Source: an uncultured Lachnospiraceae bacterium (GTDB lineage: Bacteria > Bacillota > Clostridia > Lachnospirales > Lachnospiraceae). Taken from it: a stretch of 64,000 bases of DNA. Positions 44,300 to 53,675 of this stretch are shown one piece after another. The stretch covers positions 115,701 to 179,700 of the forward strand of contig CADBPM010000014.1 of NCBI GenBank assembly GCA_902796595.1, in the 5' to 3' direction. The notes beneath the pieces are model-generated. The model made no database searches and had not been told where the DNA came from. It was given only the letters and a program-made list of their open reading frames with translations. The position numbers and the translations under genes were made by a program. Position 1 is the stretch's first letter. Every line of letters starts with the position of its first letter.

Positions 44300-44895
44300 T
44301 GGATATAGTCAGTAAGGATGCGGTCATATCTTTTTTTAATAGCATGGCGCCTAAGTGGGATGCCATGGAGGATAACCGGGAATCTGTCACAGAGGCTATT
44401 CTTTCGGAAATTGGTGATCTTAAGGGCAAAAATGTTCTTGATGTTGCCTGCGGAACCGGATATATGATACCCTATTATCTGAAACACAAGGCTTTATCGG
44501 TAACCGGTATTGATATATCGGAAGGCATGCTTGAAATCGCTAAGAAGAAATACGCAGGAAATGAACAGGTACATTTCAACCTGTGTGATGCAGAGAATTT
44601 TACATCACAGGAAAAGTATGATGTATGCGTTATATATAATGCCTTTCCTCATTTTGAAGACAAGGGAAAAGTTCTATCCAATCTGTCAAAATGCATGAAT
44701 AAAGGCGGCCTTATTGCAATCTGTCATGGAGCAGGAAGAAGGGTCATAGATAACTGCCATAAGAATTCTGCGGCGCATGTGTCGACTTTGCTTCCTTCGG
44801 ATGATGAATTGAAAGCACTTTTAAATGAACATTTCAGATTTGAAAATTATATCTCGAATGAGGATATGATGTTTTTTAAAGGCAAGAAGGTTTGA
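44299..44895 (+). CDS. Class I SAM-dependent methyltransferase
   Basis: 198 residues. SAM-binding motif I is VLDVACGTGYM (near 52-62), followed by GIDISEGMLEIAKKK and a motif-IV region YDVCVIYNAFPHF. The C-terminal part is short. The acceptor is unknown. It overlaps the ECF S-component stop by one base, which suggests it acts on the imported compound or a product of it. The start at 44299 is chosen by this overlap and an AGAGG upstream. Confidence 0.85.
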   Translation: MDIVSKDAVISFFNSMAPKWDAMEDNRESVTEAILSEIGDLKGKNVLDVACGTGYMIPYYLKHKALSVTGIDISEGMLEIAKKKYAGNEQVHFNLCDAENFTSQEKYDVCVIYNAFPHFEDKGKVLSNLSKCMNKGGLIAICHGAGRRVIDNCHKNSAAHVSTLLPSDDELKALLNEHFRFENYISNEDMMFFKGKKV

Positions 44896-44930
44896 TGTCT
44901 TGACATAAGTTGATAATAATAAGATACTTT

Positions 44931-44971
44931 ATGCAGTGAGTGGAAAGTTTGCTCACTGCATATTTATTTTT
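44931..44971 (+). terminator. Terminator between methyltransferase and GH31 genes
   Basis: TGCAGTGAG pairs with CTCACTGCA, followed by TATTTATTTTT. It lies 13 bases before the GH31 ATG. Confidence 0.75.
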
Positions 44972-44983
44972 GGGAGAAAAACA

Positions 44984-46855
44984 ATGTCAAGTGTTAAAAA
45001 GTATACTTATGGAGAGCCCTTTTTTACAGAAGCAGTGGTAAAAGAGATTGAAAGAAGTGCAGGTGATCCTGCAGAGTTTATTGTTGATAAGAAAGCTCGG
45101 ACGTTTATTTATAAGCTTGATCCTTCCACTGTCTGCTATGGCCTTGGCGAGACGGTAAGAGGGATGAATAAGAGGGGGTGGCTCTATATAAGCAATAATA
45201 CGGACGAGCCTCATCATGAGGAAGGTAAAAATTCACTTTATGCCTCACAGAATTTCCTGTTGATATGGTCTAAAAAGGAGCTTTTTGGCATTTTTATAGA
45301 TTATCCGGGGAGACTTTCTTTTGACATAGGTTACACGGAAACGGACACACTTACTATAACCTTTGATGACCTTGATGCGGATGTTTACATTATAAGGGGA
45401 GAGTCTGCTGAGGATATCGTAAAAACCTTCAGAGGTCTTATAGGAAAGAGCTATATCCCGCCAAAGTGGGCTTTCGGATACGGACAGAGCAGATGGGGGT
45501 ATAAGAGCGCGGACGACATACGTGAGGTTGCAAGAGAGTATAAGAAAGCAGGCATTCCGCTTGACATGATCTATCTTGATATAGATTACATGGAAGCCTA
45601 CAAAGATTTTACGACCAATAAGGAGACCTTCCCTCACTTTAAGGAATTTGTAAAGGAAATGGCAGATGAGGGCATTCACCTTATTCCTATAATAGATGCG
45701 GGCGTAAAGGTTGAAAAAGGCTATGAGATATATGAGGAAGGCATAAAGGGAGATTATTTCTGCAAGGATGAACTTGGCAAGCCTTTTACGGCTGCAGTGT
45801 GGCCGGGAGCAGTGCATTTTCCTGACTTTTTTAAGGAAGACACAAGAAAGTGGTTCGGCGACAAGTACAGTAAGCTGGTTGAAATGGGCATCGAGGGCTT
45901 CTGGAATGACATGAATGAACCGGCTATATTTTACAGTGACAAGGGTGTAAAGGAAGCGAAGAAAAAGCTTGCGGCAATCCCTGAAAAGGAGCTCACCTTT
46001 GAAAACTGCGGTGCCTACAGGGATGCTCTTTCGACTCTTGACGATACCTATAGGGACTATCACTCTTTTTACCATGATGTAAATGGAAAAAAGGTGCGCC
46101 ATGATAAGATACACAACCTTTACGGCTACAACATGACAAGAAGCGCAGGCGAGGCATTTCAACGAAATTACCCTGATAAGAAGATACTTATGTTTTCAAG
46201 GTCTTCTTATACCGGAATGCACAGATACGGCGGAGTATGGACAGGAGATAATGCTTCATGGTGGAGCCATCTTGCGCTTAATATCGCACAGATGCCTGCC
46301 CTTAATATGTGTGGCTTCCTTTACTGCGGAGCAGACCTTGGCGGCTTCAATGATAATACAACAGAGGACCTTATGCTTCGCTGGATAGCATTCGGTATGT
46401 TCACGCCTCTTATGAGAAACCACTCGGCACTTGGCACAAGGGTGCAGGAATTATACAGATTTAAAAACAAGGAGACTTTTGCGAATTTCATAAAGCTTCG
46501 CCATGCATTTATACCATATATATACGATGAATTTATCAAGGCAGCTGAAAATGATACCATGTATTTCAGACCACTAAGCTTTGTCTACAGTGATGATGAA
46601 AGAACTTTTGAAATAGAAGACCAGCTTCTTGTGGGCGACAGCATCATGATAGCTCCTGTATATAAGCAGAATGCAAGAGGCAGGATGGTCTATCTGCCAG
46701 AAGATATGAAGCTTTTGCGTTTCAGAGGCGTTGAGGATTATGACGTTGAAGAAATGAAGGCAGGAGACCACTATGTAAGGGCAGAGCTAAATGAAGTGCT
46801 TGTATTCGTAAGGCATGGAAGAAAATTTGAAATTGACGATAATAGCCATATTTAA
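44984..46855 (+). CDS. GH31 alpha-glucosidase, cytoplasmic
   Basis: 623 residues with no signal peptide. GH31 marks: a short N-terminal domain (YGLGETVRGMNKRG), IPPKWAFGYGQSRWGYKS, nucleophile Asp in GFWNDMNEPAIF (near 308), MFSRSSYTGMHRYGGVWTGDNASWW with the acid/base Asp (near 421), and GADLGGFNDNTTEDLMLRW. It probably removes glucose from imported alpha-gluco-oligosaccharides, consistent with the surface pullulanase in this window; other GH31 activities such as alpha-xylosidase cannot be excluded. GGGAG precedes the ATG at 44984; the longer ORF start at 44936 lies in the terminator hairpin. Confidence 0.9.
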   Translation: MSSVKKYTYGEPFFTEAVVKEIERSAGDPAEFIVDKKARTFIYKLDPSTVCYGLGETVRGMNKRGWLYISNNTDEPHHEEGKNSLYASQNFLLIWSKKELFGIFIDYPGRLSFDIGYTETDTLTITFDDLDADVYIIRGESAEDIVKTFRGLIGKSYIPPKWAFGYGQSRWGYKSADDIREVAREYKKAGIPLDMIYLDIDYMEAYKDFTTNKETFPHFKEFVKEMADEGIHLIPIIDAGVKVEKGYEIYEEGIKGDYFCKDELGKPFTAAVWPGAVHFPDFFKEDTRKWFGDKYSKLVEMGIEGFWNDMNEPAIFYSDKGVKEAKKKLAAIPEKELTFENCGAYRDALSTLDDTYRDYHSFYHDVNGKKVRHDKIHNLYGYNMTRSAGEAFQRNYPDKKILMFSRSSYTGMHRYGGVWTGDNASWWSHLALNIAQMPALNMCGFLYCGADLGGFNDNTTEDLMLRWIAFGMFTPLMRNHSALGTRVQELYRFKNKETFANFIKLRHAFIPYIYDEFIKAAENDTMYFRPLSFVYSDDERTFEIEDQLLVGDSIMIAPVYKQNARGRMVYLPEDMKLLRFRGVEDYDVEEMKAGDHYVRAELNEVLVFVRHGRKFEIDDNSHI

Positions 46856-46875
46856 GGATTGTCTGTTATTAAGAG

Positions 46876-46913
46876 AAGGGACTCTGACATCACTTTGTGA
46901 TGCCGGAGTCCCT
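46876..46913. terminator. Bidirectional terminator overlapping the LacI gene end
   Basis: AAGGGACTC..CATCAC pairs with GTGATG..GAGTCCCTT. The last codons of the LacI gene are encoded within this hairpin. Confidence 0.8.
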
Positions 46914-47972
46914 TGTTGTTTCACGCAGCATAAGACTGGTTTCGCAGTAGAGAGTCCTGTAATTTAACTGAGGTTCTTCTATTCTTGAAACAAGGAGCTG
47001 CATAGCAGAAAAACCCATTATCTGGCTGTGTATGTGAATTGTTGAAATGGAAGGACTTATGATCCTTGATTCCTGCGAATCGTCAAAGCCGAGTATCATT
47101 ATATCATTCGGAATAGAAAGACCGATACTTTTTACTGAGTTCATAAGATCCATAGCCACAAAATCGTTTGCACAGATAAATACCTCTGGAAGTTCCTTAA
47201 GTTCCCTGATCCTGCTGTCTACATATTCTGAAAAGGTCTTGTTCTGCGGGTACTGTATATTTGAGAAGGTCTTTGTCAAAAGCCAGTCGTTATTTACGGC
47301 AAGACCCTGAAGTGACATGCCGGTAAGAAAGGCAGAGTACCTTTCAAAGAAGGACTGACAGTGAAAAGCTTCCCCTACATAGCCGATCTTTCTTATTCCC
47401 CTCTGCTTCATTATCTTTATGGAATCTAAAATACAGTCTGTGTTGTTCATAAGAAGCTTATCAGCGTTTAGACTTATGATCCCGTCAGAGGACACAGGCG
47501 CATCCACAAAAAGAACCGGTATGTCGAGGCTTGTAAGAAATTCTGCATATTCAGGAACAAACATTTCTATACACATTATTCCCTTGCATCTGTCAAGATG
47601 GATGGTCTCAGGAAGCTTATTTTCAAGTATTTCCTCCGGTCTTACAACGTGCATGCTGAGAGAATAGCCTATTTTTGAAATCTCAAGCTGAAATTTATCA
47701 AGCATCATAGAAGAAAAGTGTGATGCATTGAGGAACCACTGCGATATAAGGGCTATTTCGCCGGTTCTTTTCTCTTTAGTCTTTCCGCCGTTTTCTATAG
47801 AATCTATATCTACATAGGAAAACTGCTTGTATCCAAGCTCGATGGCTTTGGCAAGGACTTTCTGTCTTGTTGCTTCGGCGAGTACTCCGGTATTGTTGAT
47901 CGCTTTGGAAACAGTATTTCTTGAAATGCCGAGAGCATCGGCTATATCCTGTATTGTTACACGTTCTGCCAT
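46890..47972 (-). CDS. LacI-family transcriptional regulator
   Basis: 360 residues. N-terminal LacI helix-turn-helix (VTIQDIADALGISRNTVSKAINN, about 5-27) with the hinge helix region to about 60, then a periplasmic-binding-like effector domain (GEIALISQWFLNASHF; RKIGYVGEAFHCQSFFERYSAF; ICANDFVAMDLMNSVKSIGLSIPND). Divergent from the fructan/sucrose operon at 48300, which it probably represses until fructose-containing sugars appear (inference). It may also act at the LacI-type operator before sucrose phosphorylase. Confidence 0.92.
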   Translation of the reverse strand: MAERVTIQDIADALGISRNTVSKAINNTGVLAEATRQKVLAKAIELGYKQFSYVDIDSIENGGKTKEKRTGEIALISQWFLNASHFSSMMLDKFQLEISKIGYSLSMHVVRPEEILENKLPETIHLDRCKGIMCIEMFVPEYAEFLTSLDIPVLFVDAPVSSDGIISLNADKLLMNNTDCILDSIKIMKQRGIRKIGYVGEAFHCQSFFERYSAFLTGMSLQGLAVNNDWLLTKTFSNIQYPQNKTFSEYVDSRIRELKELPEVFICANDFVAMDLMNSVKSIGLSIPNDIMILGFDDSQESRIISPSISTIHIHSQIMGFSAMQLLVSRIEEPQLNYRTLYCETSLMLRETTRDSGITK

Positions 47973-48025
47973 AAATTCTATTCCTTAATTTTTAATATCA
48001 GTACCAAAAAAGCTCGTTGCCAACT

Positions 48026-48069
48026 TTTGACACTGTCATCATTCTATAACACACCGGCTTGTTTGTCAA
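48026..48069 (-). promoter_or_regulatory. Promoter and possible operator of the LacI gene
   Basis: On the minus strand TTGACA (plus 48064-48069), 17-bp spacer, TAGAAT (plus 48041-48046). Just downstream is a perfect palindrome TGACACTGTCA (48027-48037), a possible autoregulatory site. Confidence 0.6.
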
Positions 48070-48189
48070 ATGTAAAACTGCTTGTGTTACATATCAAAGC
48101 CTTACCTGATAGACAGAGTCCTTAATGGGCAATTTGCACTGTAAATAAGTTATATGTAAAAAATATTTGTGCAATTGTAAAAATAACTA

Positions 48190-48235
48190 TTGACAAAACA
48201 CCTTAAAGAGTTTATAGTAAAAGTGTCAAACGAAC
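48190..48235 (+). promoter_or_regulatory. Promoter of the fructan/sucrose operon
   Basis: TTGACA at 48190-48195, 17-bp spacer, TATAGT at 48213-48218. GTGTCAAACG at 48223-48232 resembles half of the sucrose phosphorylase operator (ATGTCAATCG) and covers the expected start. The rest of 47973-48299 shows no gene. Confidence 0.65.
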
Positions 48236-48299
48236 AAATGACTTGTGCAAATGTAACATACATCTGCACGCAGCAACACGGTAGAGGAAAACACAGATT

Positions 48300-49202
48300 A
48301 TGAAAACTAAAGAAAGCGGGCTTTCTTATATAAGAAAGCACTGGGAACTCTATGTTATATTTTTGGGACCTGCGCTGTTACTTACTATTATATTTAAGTA
48401 CATTCCTATGTCAGGTATCCTTATCGCTTTTGAAAAGTACAATCCTATAAGAGGTGTTTTTGCTTCACAATGGGTTGGACTTCACCATTTTAAAAGATTC
48501 CTTACATCACCGGACTTTATGAGGTACCTTGGGAACACCTTGAAGCTTTCCGTATATGGTCTTCTCTGGGGCTTCCCTGTGCCTATCATAATCGCCTTCC
48601 TTTTAAACAGGATCGAAAGTGCAGGTAAAAAAAGAAATCTTCAGCTTGTACTTTATATGCCGAATTTTATTTCAGTCATTGTCCTCTGCGGTATGGTACG
48701 TATCCTTCTTTCAGTTACCGGCCCGCTCAACATGCTTTTTGGCACTCATGTAAATTTCATGACAATGCCGGGACTTTTCAGAACTATCTACATTGCATCC
48801 GGTATATGGCAGGGAGCTGGCTGGGGTTCGATCATGTATACAGCTGCTCTTTCGGGAGCAAGCAGGGACCTTAAAGAAGCGGCAATGCTTGACGGTGCCA
48901 ATGTATTACAGCAGATAAGGTACGTTGAATGGCCTGCTATAAAGAATGTTGTAGTCATACAGTTCATACTTCAGGCAGGAAATATCATGAGCATCGGGTT
49001 TGAAAAGGCATACGCACTGCAGACAGATTTGAACCTTCAGACAAGCGAGATCATTTCAACCTATGTTTACAAAAAAGGTCTTATAGATGGAGATTATGGT
49101 TTTTCAACAGCAGTCGGACTCTTCAATACAATTATAAATGTCATTTTGCTTATAGCAGTGAATAAAATCGTAGAGAAGATAAACGAGGGTGAAGGACTAT
49201 AA
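48300..49202 (+). CDS. ABC transporter permease (LplB type)
   Basis: 300 residues, six membrane helices. It starts with a short basic segment and YVIFLGPALLLTIIFKYIPMSGILIAFEKYN; the EAA loop is KEAAMLDGANVLQQIRYVEWPAIKN. First gene of the operon with two GH32-type enzymes, so a fructo-oligosaccharide or sucrose importer is likely. No ATPase gene is present. Ribosome site AGAGGAAA. Confidence 0.92.
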   Translation: MKTKESGLSYIRKHWELYVIFLGPALLLTIIFKYIPMSGILIAFEKYNPIRGVFASQWVGLHHFKRFLTSPDFMRYLGNTLKLSVYGLLWGFPVPIIIAFLLNRIESAGKKRNLQLVLYMPNFISVIVLCGMVRILLSVTGPLNMLFGTHVNFMTMPGLFRTIYIASGIWQGAGWGSIMYTAALSGASRDLKEAAMLDGANVLQQIRYVEWPAIKNVVVIQFILQAGNIMSIGFEKAYALQTDLNLQTSEIISTYVYKKGLIDGDYGFSTAVGLFNTIINVILLIAVNKIVEKINEGEGL

Positions 49203-49206
49203 ATGA

Positions 49207-49251
49207 ATGACCGGCAGAGTGTATTGACGGACTTAGTCCGATGATACGATA
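49207..49251 (+). repeat. R3 repeat 3' half inside the operon
   Basis: CCGGCAGAGTGTATTGACGG and the hairpin CGGACTTAGTCCG match the 3' half of the R3 family. It fills the 63-base gap between the two permease genes and ends just before the GAGGAG ribosome site of the second. Confidence 0.7.
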
Positions 49252-49265
49252 GAGGAGATTTACAG

Positions 49266-50207
49266 ATGAATACAAATTCGAAAAATAAGGAAAAGGCAGC
49301 AGCGCTTAATACGAAAAAGTCCTTTTTTAAGCGTTATACCGGACAGGACAGGGCAATTCTTATTACCGGATATATACTTTTAGGACTTTTCGCTTTCCTT
49401 ATAGTGATACCTATGATCTACATAGTGATTGCTTCATTTATGGATCCTGTTACTTTACAGAACAGCGGAATAACATTTGATCTTGATAAGTGGACACTTA
49501 CAGCCTACAAGAGAGTTCTGGAAAATAAGCAGATCTGGACGGGCTTTGGAAATGCGGTGCTCTATTCAATAGTTTTTACGGCTGTTTCAGTAGGTGTTAC
49601 ATTACTTGCCGCATATCCGCTTTCTATGCCGGATTTTGTCGGAAGAAGATTTTTTAATGCCTTGTTTATGATAACCATGTTTTTTGGGGGAGGTCTTATC
49701 CCTACATATCTTCTTATCAGTAATATAGGTCTTCTTGACAGTATGTGGGCAGTTGTTCTGCCTGGCGCCTTCAACGTATGGAACATGATAATAGCGAGAA
49801 CCTATTACAGAAATGTTCCGAAAGAGCTGAAGGAAGCTGCCTCCATAGATGGAGCCGGCGAACTTATGTTTTTCTTCAAGATCCTGCTTCCGGTATGTGT
49901 TCCGGTAATAGCAGTTTTAACAATGTGGCAGTTTGTAGGTATGTGGAACAGCTATTTTGATGCCATGATCTACATTAATTCTGCCGATAAACAGCCATTA
50001 CAGTTGGTTCTTCGTGCAATACTTATTCAGAACAAGCCTCAGTCAGGTATGATCTCTGATATGCAGAGCACAGCGGCAAGAGCACAGTTAGGAGAACTTC
50101 TGAAGTATGCAACGATCATCGTATCAAGTCTTCCTCTACTTGTTATGTATCCGTTCTTCCAGAAGTACTTTGATGCCGGAATTATGGTTGGATCTGTAAA
50201 AGGGTGA
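49266..50207 (+). CDS. ABC transporter permease (YtcP/LplC type)
   Basis: 313 residues, polar N-terminus and six membrane helices. YtcP marks: TMFFGGGLIPTYLLI, EAA loop KEAASIDGAGELMFFFKILLPVCVP, C-terminal YPFFQKYFDAGIMVGSVKG. Partner of the preceding permease, separated from it by an R3 repeat. It ends 20 bases before the binding-protein start. Confidence 0.92.
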   Translation: MNTNSKNKEKAAALNTKKSFFKRYTGQDRAILITGYILLGLFAFLIVIPMIYIVIASFMDPVTLQNSGITFDLDKWTLTAYKRVLENKQIWTGFGNAVLYSIVFTAVSVGVTLLAAYPLSMPDFVGRRFFNALFMITMFFGGGLIPTYLLISNIGLLDSMWAVVLPGAFNVWNMIIARTYYRNVPKELKEAASIDGAGELMFFFKILLPVCVPVIAVLTMWQFVGMWNSYFDAMIYINSADKQPLQLVLRAILIQNKPQSGMISDMQSTAARAQLGELLKYATIIVSSLPLLVMYPFFQKYFDAGIMVGSVKG

Positions 50208-50227
50208 GATGCGAAAGGAGCATGAAC

Positions 50228-51964
50228 ATGAAAAAAAGTTGGATGAGAGCTGCATCGATCGTACTTGCAGCAGTTGTAGCTTTGCCTGTAGCCGGATGTG
50301 GCAGTGAAGCAAAGAACGCCAGTGAAAGCAAGAACGTTAGCAAGACACATGAAAATGTCGTAGCAGAGGTTAAAGAAGAGGACCTTTTACCTGATGCCGA
50401 CGGCAATCTTACAGCAGGAAAATACACATTTCCACTTGAAAAAACAAAGACAATCCACGGACTGACGCAGTTCCCTGCAAATACTGAGTCGGACCCTAAC
50501 AATCGTACTATCTTCAAGAGAATTGAAGCAAAGACGAATGTGCATGTTGACTGGGATTCAATTCAGTCAGATCAGTGGGGAGACAAGATCAGCACAGTAA
50601 TGGCAGATTTTAAGAATCTTCCTGAATTCATCTTCCAGGCAGGATTTTCAAACAGTGACCTTCTTAAATACGGTAGTCAGGGTGTTATCATAAACCTTGA
50701 AGACTACATCGACAAGGATATGCCAAATCTTAAGGCTGTATTTGAAAAATACCCTGCTTATAAGGCAATGTGTACAGATACAGAAGGACATATCTGGGCT
50801 CTTCCTTGGATAGAACAGCTCGGAAGTGAGAAGACAGCTATCCAGACTGTTGGTGATATGAGCTTTATCAATAAGACATGGCTTGATATCCTTGGACTTC
50901 CTGTACCTGAAACTACAGATGATTTCGAAAAGACTCTTATTGCTTTTCGTGATAATGCAGATAAGTTAAAGCAGGAATGCAGCATAGATGGTGATATCAT
51001 CCCTATGTCATTCATTATCAATGATGGTGACCAGGATCCTGCAATTCTCATAAATGGTTTCGGTGAAGGATATGGTGATCCTGATCGTGGTACACATATT
51101 GCTATCACAGATGATAAAAAGGCAATATGCTCTGCAACACAGGAAGGCTACAAGAAGGGTCTTCAGTGGCTCAATAAGCTTTATAAGGAAAACCTTATAG
51201 ATCAGGAAGCTTTTACCCAGGACTGGTCAACCTATGTATCAAAGGGAAAGTCAAACCGTTATGGTGTGCTTTTCTCATGGGATGTTGCCAACATTGCAAA
51301 CCTTAAGGATTATGTTCCACTTCCTCCTCTTAAGGCTGACACCAGAAACTTTACACCACAGACAGCTTCATTTACATCAGGTTTTGACCGCGGTCGCTGT
51401 GTGATCACTGCAAAGGCAGAAGATCCTGATCTTATCCTTGCATGGCTTGACCAGATGTATGACCCATATCAGTCACCACAGAACAACTGGGGTACTTACA
51501 ACGAAGGTGACGATTTTGATATCTTTAAGATGGGTGAAAATGATAAGGGTGAGAAGATGCTTAAGCATGCTGACCTTGGCGATCATTCACCTGTAGAAGT
51601 TCGCGAAGCTGAATCTGTAAACGGACCTCTTGCTATTCTTGACGAATACTATGGAAAGTATGTAACTTGCCCTGATGATGCTCAGTACAGACTTGACTGG
51701 ATCAAGGACAACTTCACACCATACATGAACTTAAAGTATTGTGTGCCAAATGTATTCATGAGTGCAGAGGATACAGAGAAGCTTTCCGACCTTTCAGCTG
51801 ATATTTGTACTTGCATCAACACTCACAAGTCAGACTTTGTAATGAACGGCTTTACAGATAAAGACTGGGATGCATATATTGATGAACTTAATGGATATAA
51901 GCTTGACGAATATATAGGTCTTTATCAGAAATATTTCGACGATTATTTTGCAAATGTAAAATAA
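50228..51964 (+). CDS. Sugar-binding lipoprotein of the fructan/sucrose importer
   Basis: 578 residues. Lipobox VAGC (Cys near 22), Ser/Lys linker, then an LplA-like binding fold (TKTIHGLTQFPANTESDPNNRTIFKRIEAKTN; HIWALPWIEQLGSEKTAIQ; TSGFDRGRCVITAKAEDPDLILAWLDQMYD). ATG 50228 has AAAGGAG eight bases upstream; the longer frame opens with a GTG at 50204. Ligand assigned by context to fructose-containing oligosaccharides. Confidence 0.9.
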   Translation: MKKSWMRAASIVLAAVVALPVAGCGSEAKNASESKNVSKTHENVVAEVKEEDLLPDADGNLTAGKYTFPLEKTKTIHGLTQFPANTESDPNNRTIFKRIEAKTNVHVDWDSIQSDQWGDKISTVMADFKNLPEFIFQAGFSNSDLLKYGSQGVIINLEDYIDKDMPNLKAVFEKYPAYKAMCTDTEGHIWALPWIEQLGSEKTAIQTVGDMSFINKTWLDILGLPVPETTDDFEKTLIAFRDNADKLKQECSIDGDIIPMSFIINDGDQDPAILINGFGEGYGDPDRGTHIAITDDKKAICSATQEGYKKGLQWLNKLYKENLIDQEAFTQDWSTYVSKGKSNRYGVLFSWDVANIANLKDYVPLPPLKADTRNFTPQTASFTSGFDRGRCVITAKAEDPDLILAWLDQMYDPYQSPQNNWGTYNEGDDFDIFKMGENDKGEKMLKHADLGDHSPVEVREAESVNGPLAILDEYYGKYVTCPDDAQYRLDWIKDNFTPYMNLKYCVPNVFMSAEDTEKLSDLSADICTCINTHKSDFVMNGFTDKDWDAYIDELNGYKLDEYIGLYQKYFDDYFANVK

Positions 51965-51981
51965 ATATCGATAAGTCTTTG

Positions 51982-52007
51982 GGGGACTGCAATTGCGGTC
52001 CCCTTTG
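51982..52007 (+). terminator. Weak terminator/attenuator inside the operon
   Basis: GGGGACTGC pairs with GCGGTCCCC around AATT, followed by only TTTGCTAT. It lies between the binding-protein and GH32-like genes and could lower downstream expression relative to the binding protein. Confidence 0.6.
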
Positions 52008-52026
52008 CTATATAAGGAGAAGTAAG

Positions 52027-53529
52027 ATGAGGAAATTTCTGTGTGGAATCGTACTCGTGAGTGCTGTCTTGTTTATATTATCGGGGTGTGGAAAAGAAAC
52101 CAGTATTTTGGAAAATGGTGGAAGTATGACAGACGATAGCTATGCAGCCCTGTCTCCGGGCGCCAAGGAAGAAGCGTATGAAAATAAGCTTTTCTTTAGA
52201 CCAACGAAAGATGGAGACAAGATTCCGTATGTCGGTGATCCGATGCCATATTATGAGGATGGCACTTATTACATATACTATCTTAAAGATGGCGGTGATT
52301 CATTTAATCATTCTGTGTATCTTACTACGACTGAGGACTTTACCGAATATAAGGAATACGATGATCCTATTTTAAAGTCGGGTACAAGCGGTCAGGATAA
52401 TTGGATAGGAACTGGTTCTGTAGTAAAGACAGAAGACTCATATTATTTCTTTTATACAGGTCATAATGATACTCCGTCATCTGAGTATGTTGAAAAAGTT
52501 ATGGTTGCAAAAGGAAGTGATCTGAAGCATTTTGAAAAAATAGATGACTGGGACATTACTCCGCCGGCGGAACTCGGTCAGAAGAGAGATTTCAGAGACC
52601 CGCAGGCTTACTATGACAGCAAGACAGGTAAGATAACACTTACGATAACTGCAGCTATGAACGGTAAGGCAAGAATTTTAAAATATACTCTTTCAAAGGA
52701 TCTGACAGAAGTAAATTATGATGGAATCATATTTACAGATGAAACAGGGGCTTTCTGGAATCTTGAATGCAGTGATACGTTTAAAATTGGCAATACATGG
52801 TATCTGACTTATTCAGCCCAGGATGATACATTATGGTATGCAAAGTCAGATGAGGCTTATGGACCGTATTCCAAGCCACAGAGACTTGATGGCAAGCTTT
52901 TCTATGCGGCAAAGCATGTTGAAAATGGAAAAGATGGCTATATGGTCGGATGGGCAAGAAGATCGACATCAGTCATTTCAACCAGCGAGGTAAGCGGTTG
53001 GGCAGGAAATCTTGTTGCACAGAAGATAGAGCAGAAGGAAAATGGGGACCTTGTGCTTACATGTAACGATGATATAGCAGAAAGTTTTAAGGGCAAAAAG
53101 GGCAGTTCGGGAAAGAATTTTACGCTGGAAAAAGATAAGGAAAGAGCGTATGAGGAAATCGGAAAAGCACCGGAATGTTTTATGGTAAAGGGAAAGCTTT
53201 CTTTTGAAGGTATGGAAAGCTTTGGAATGGCATTTGACTATAATGGTAGCGAAAATAAATATAAACTTATAGAGATAGATCCTAAGGATAAGGTAATAAG
53301 ACTTACATTTAACAATGGAAGTAATTTTATAACAGAAACTTCAGCTTTTATTGAAGCTGGAAAGACGTATGATTTTACTTACATTCAGGATGGCTCGACG
53401 GGAGTATTTTATCTAGATAAAGTTGCCTCTCTTACAGTGCGTCTGTATGGCGTAACAGGAAGAAATGTAATGTTTTATTCAGATAACAGCAAGGTTTGGT
53501 TTACGAAAGTTATAGCTTATAAGCGGTGA
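52027..53529 (+). CDS. GH32-like lipoprotein, extracellular fructan-active enzyme
   Basis: 500 residues. Lipobox LSGC (Cys near 21). The five-bladed propeller motifs of clan GH-J are present in altered form: GDPMPYYEDGTYYIYYL where GH32 has WMNDPNG (Asp near 70), RDFRDPQAYY (RDP, near 190), and NLECSDTF (EC with the acid/base Glu, near 246). A C-terminal beta-sandwich (about 370-500) matches the GH32 layout. It probably releases fructose or short oligomers from levan or inulin at the surface, feeding the importer before it. Because the first motif is divergent, activity should be tested. AAGGAG precedes ATG 52027; the longer frame starts in the attenuator hairpin. Confidence 0.8.
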   Translation: MRKFLCGIVLVSAVLFILSGCGKETSILENGGSMTDDSYAALSPGAKEEAYENKLFFRPTKDGDKIPYVGDPMPYYEDGTYYIYYLKDGGDSFNHSVYLTTTEDFTEYKEYDDPILKSGTSGQDNWIGTGSVVKTEDSYYFFYTGHNDTPSSEYVEKVMVAKGSDLKHFEKIDDWDITPPAELGQKRDFRDPQAYYDSKTGKITLTITAAMNGKARILKYTLSKDLTEVNYDGIIFTDETGAFWNLECSDTFKIGNTWYLTYSAQDDTLWYAKSDEAYGPYSKPQRLDGKLFYAAKHVENGKDGYMVGWARRSTSVISTSEVSGWAGNLVAQKIEQKENGDLVLTCNDDIAESFKGKKGSSGKNFTLEKDKERAYEEIGKAPECFMVKGKLSFEGMESFGMAFDYNGSENKYKLIEIDPKDKVIRLTFNNGSNFITETSAFIEAGKTYDFTYIQDGSTGVFYLDKVASLTVRLYGVTGRNVMFYSDNSKVWFTKVIAYKR

Positions 53530-53675
53530 GTATTGTATAATATGATATAGGAGTCATAACTGTCAAGTCATGCGGTTTACTATATATCATTTATTTATGA
53601 TCGATTATTTTACAGAAATCACAGCATAAGCATTCGGTATCATATTTCTTTTTCTTATAGCGCAGGAGGTACACT

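Noticed and set aside
45245..46162. A 305-codon minus-strand ORF
   Set aside because: It is entirely antisense to the GH31 gene and has no coherent domain or ribosome site.
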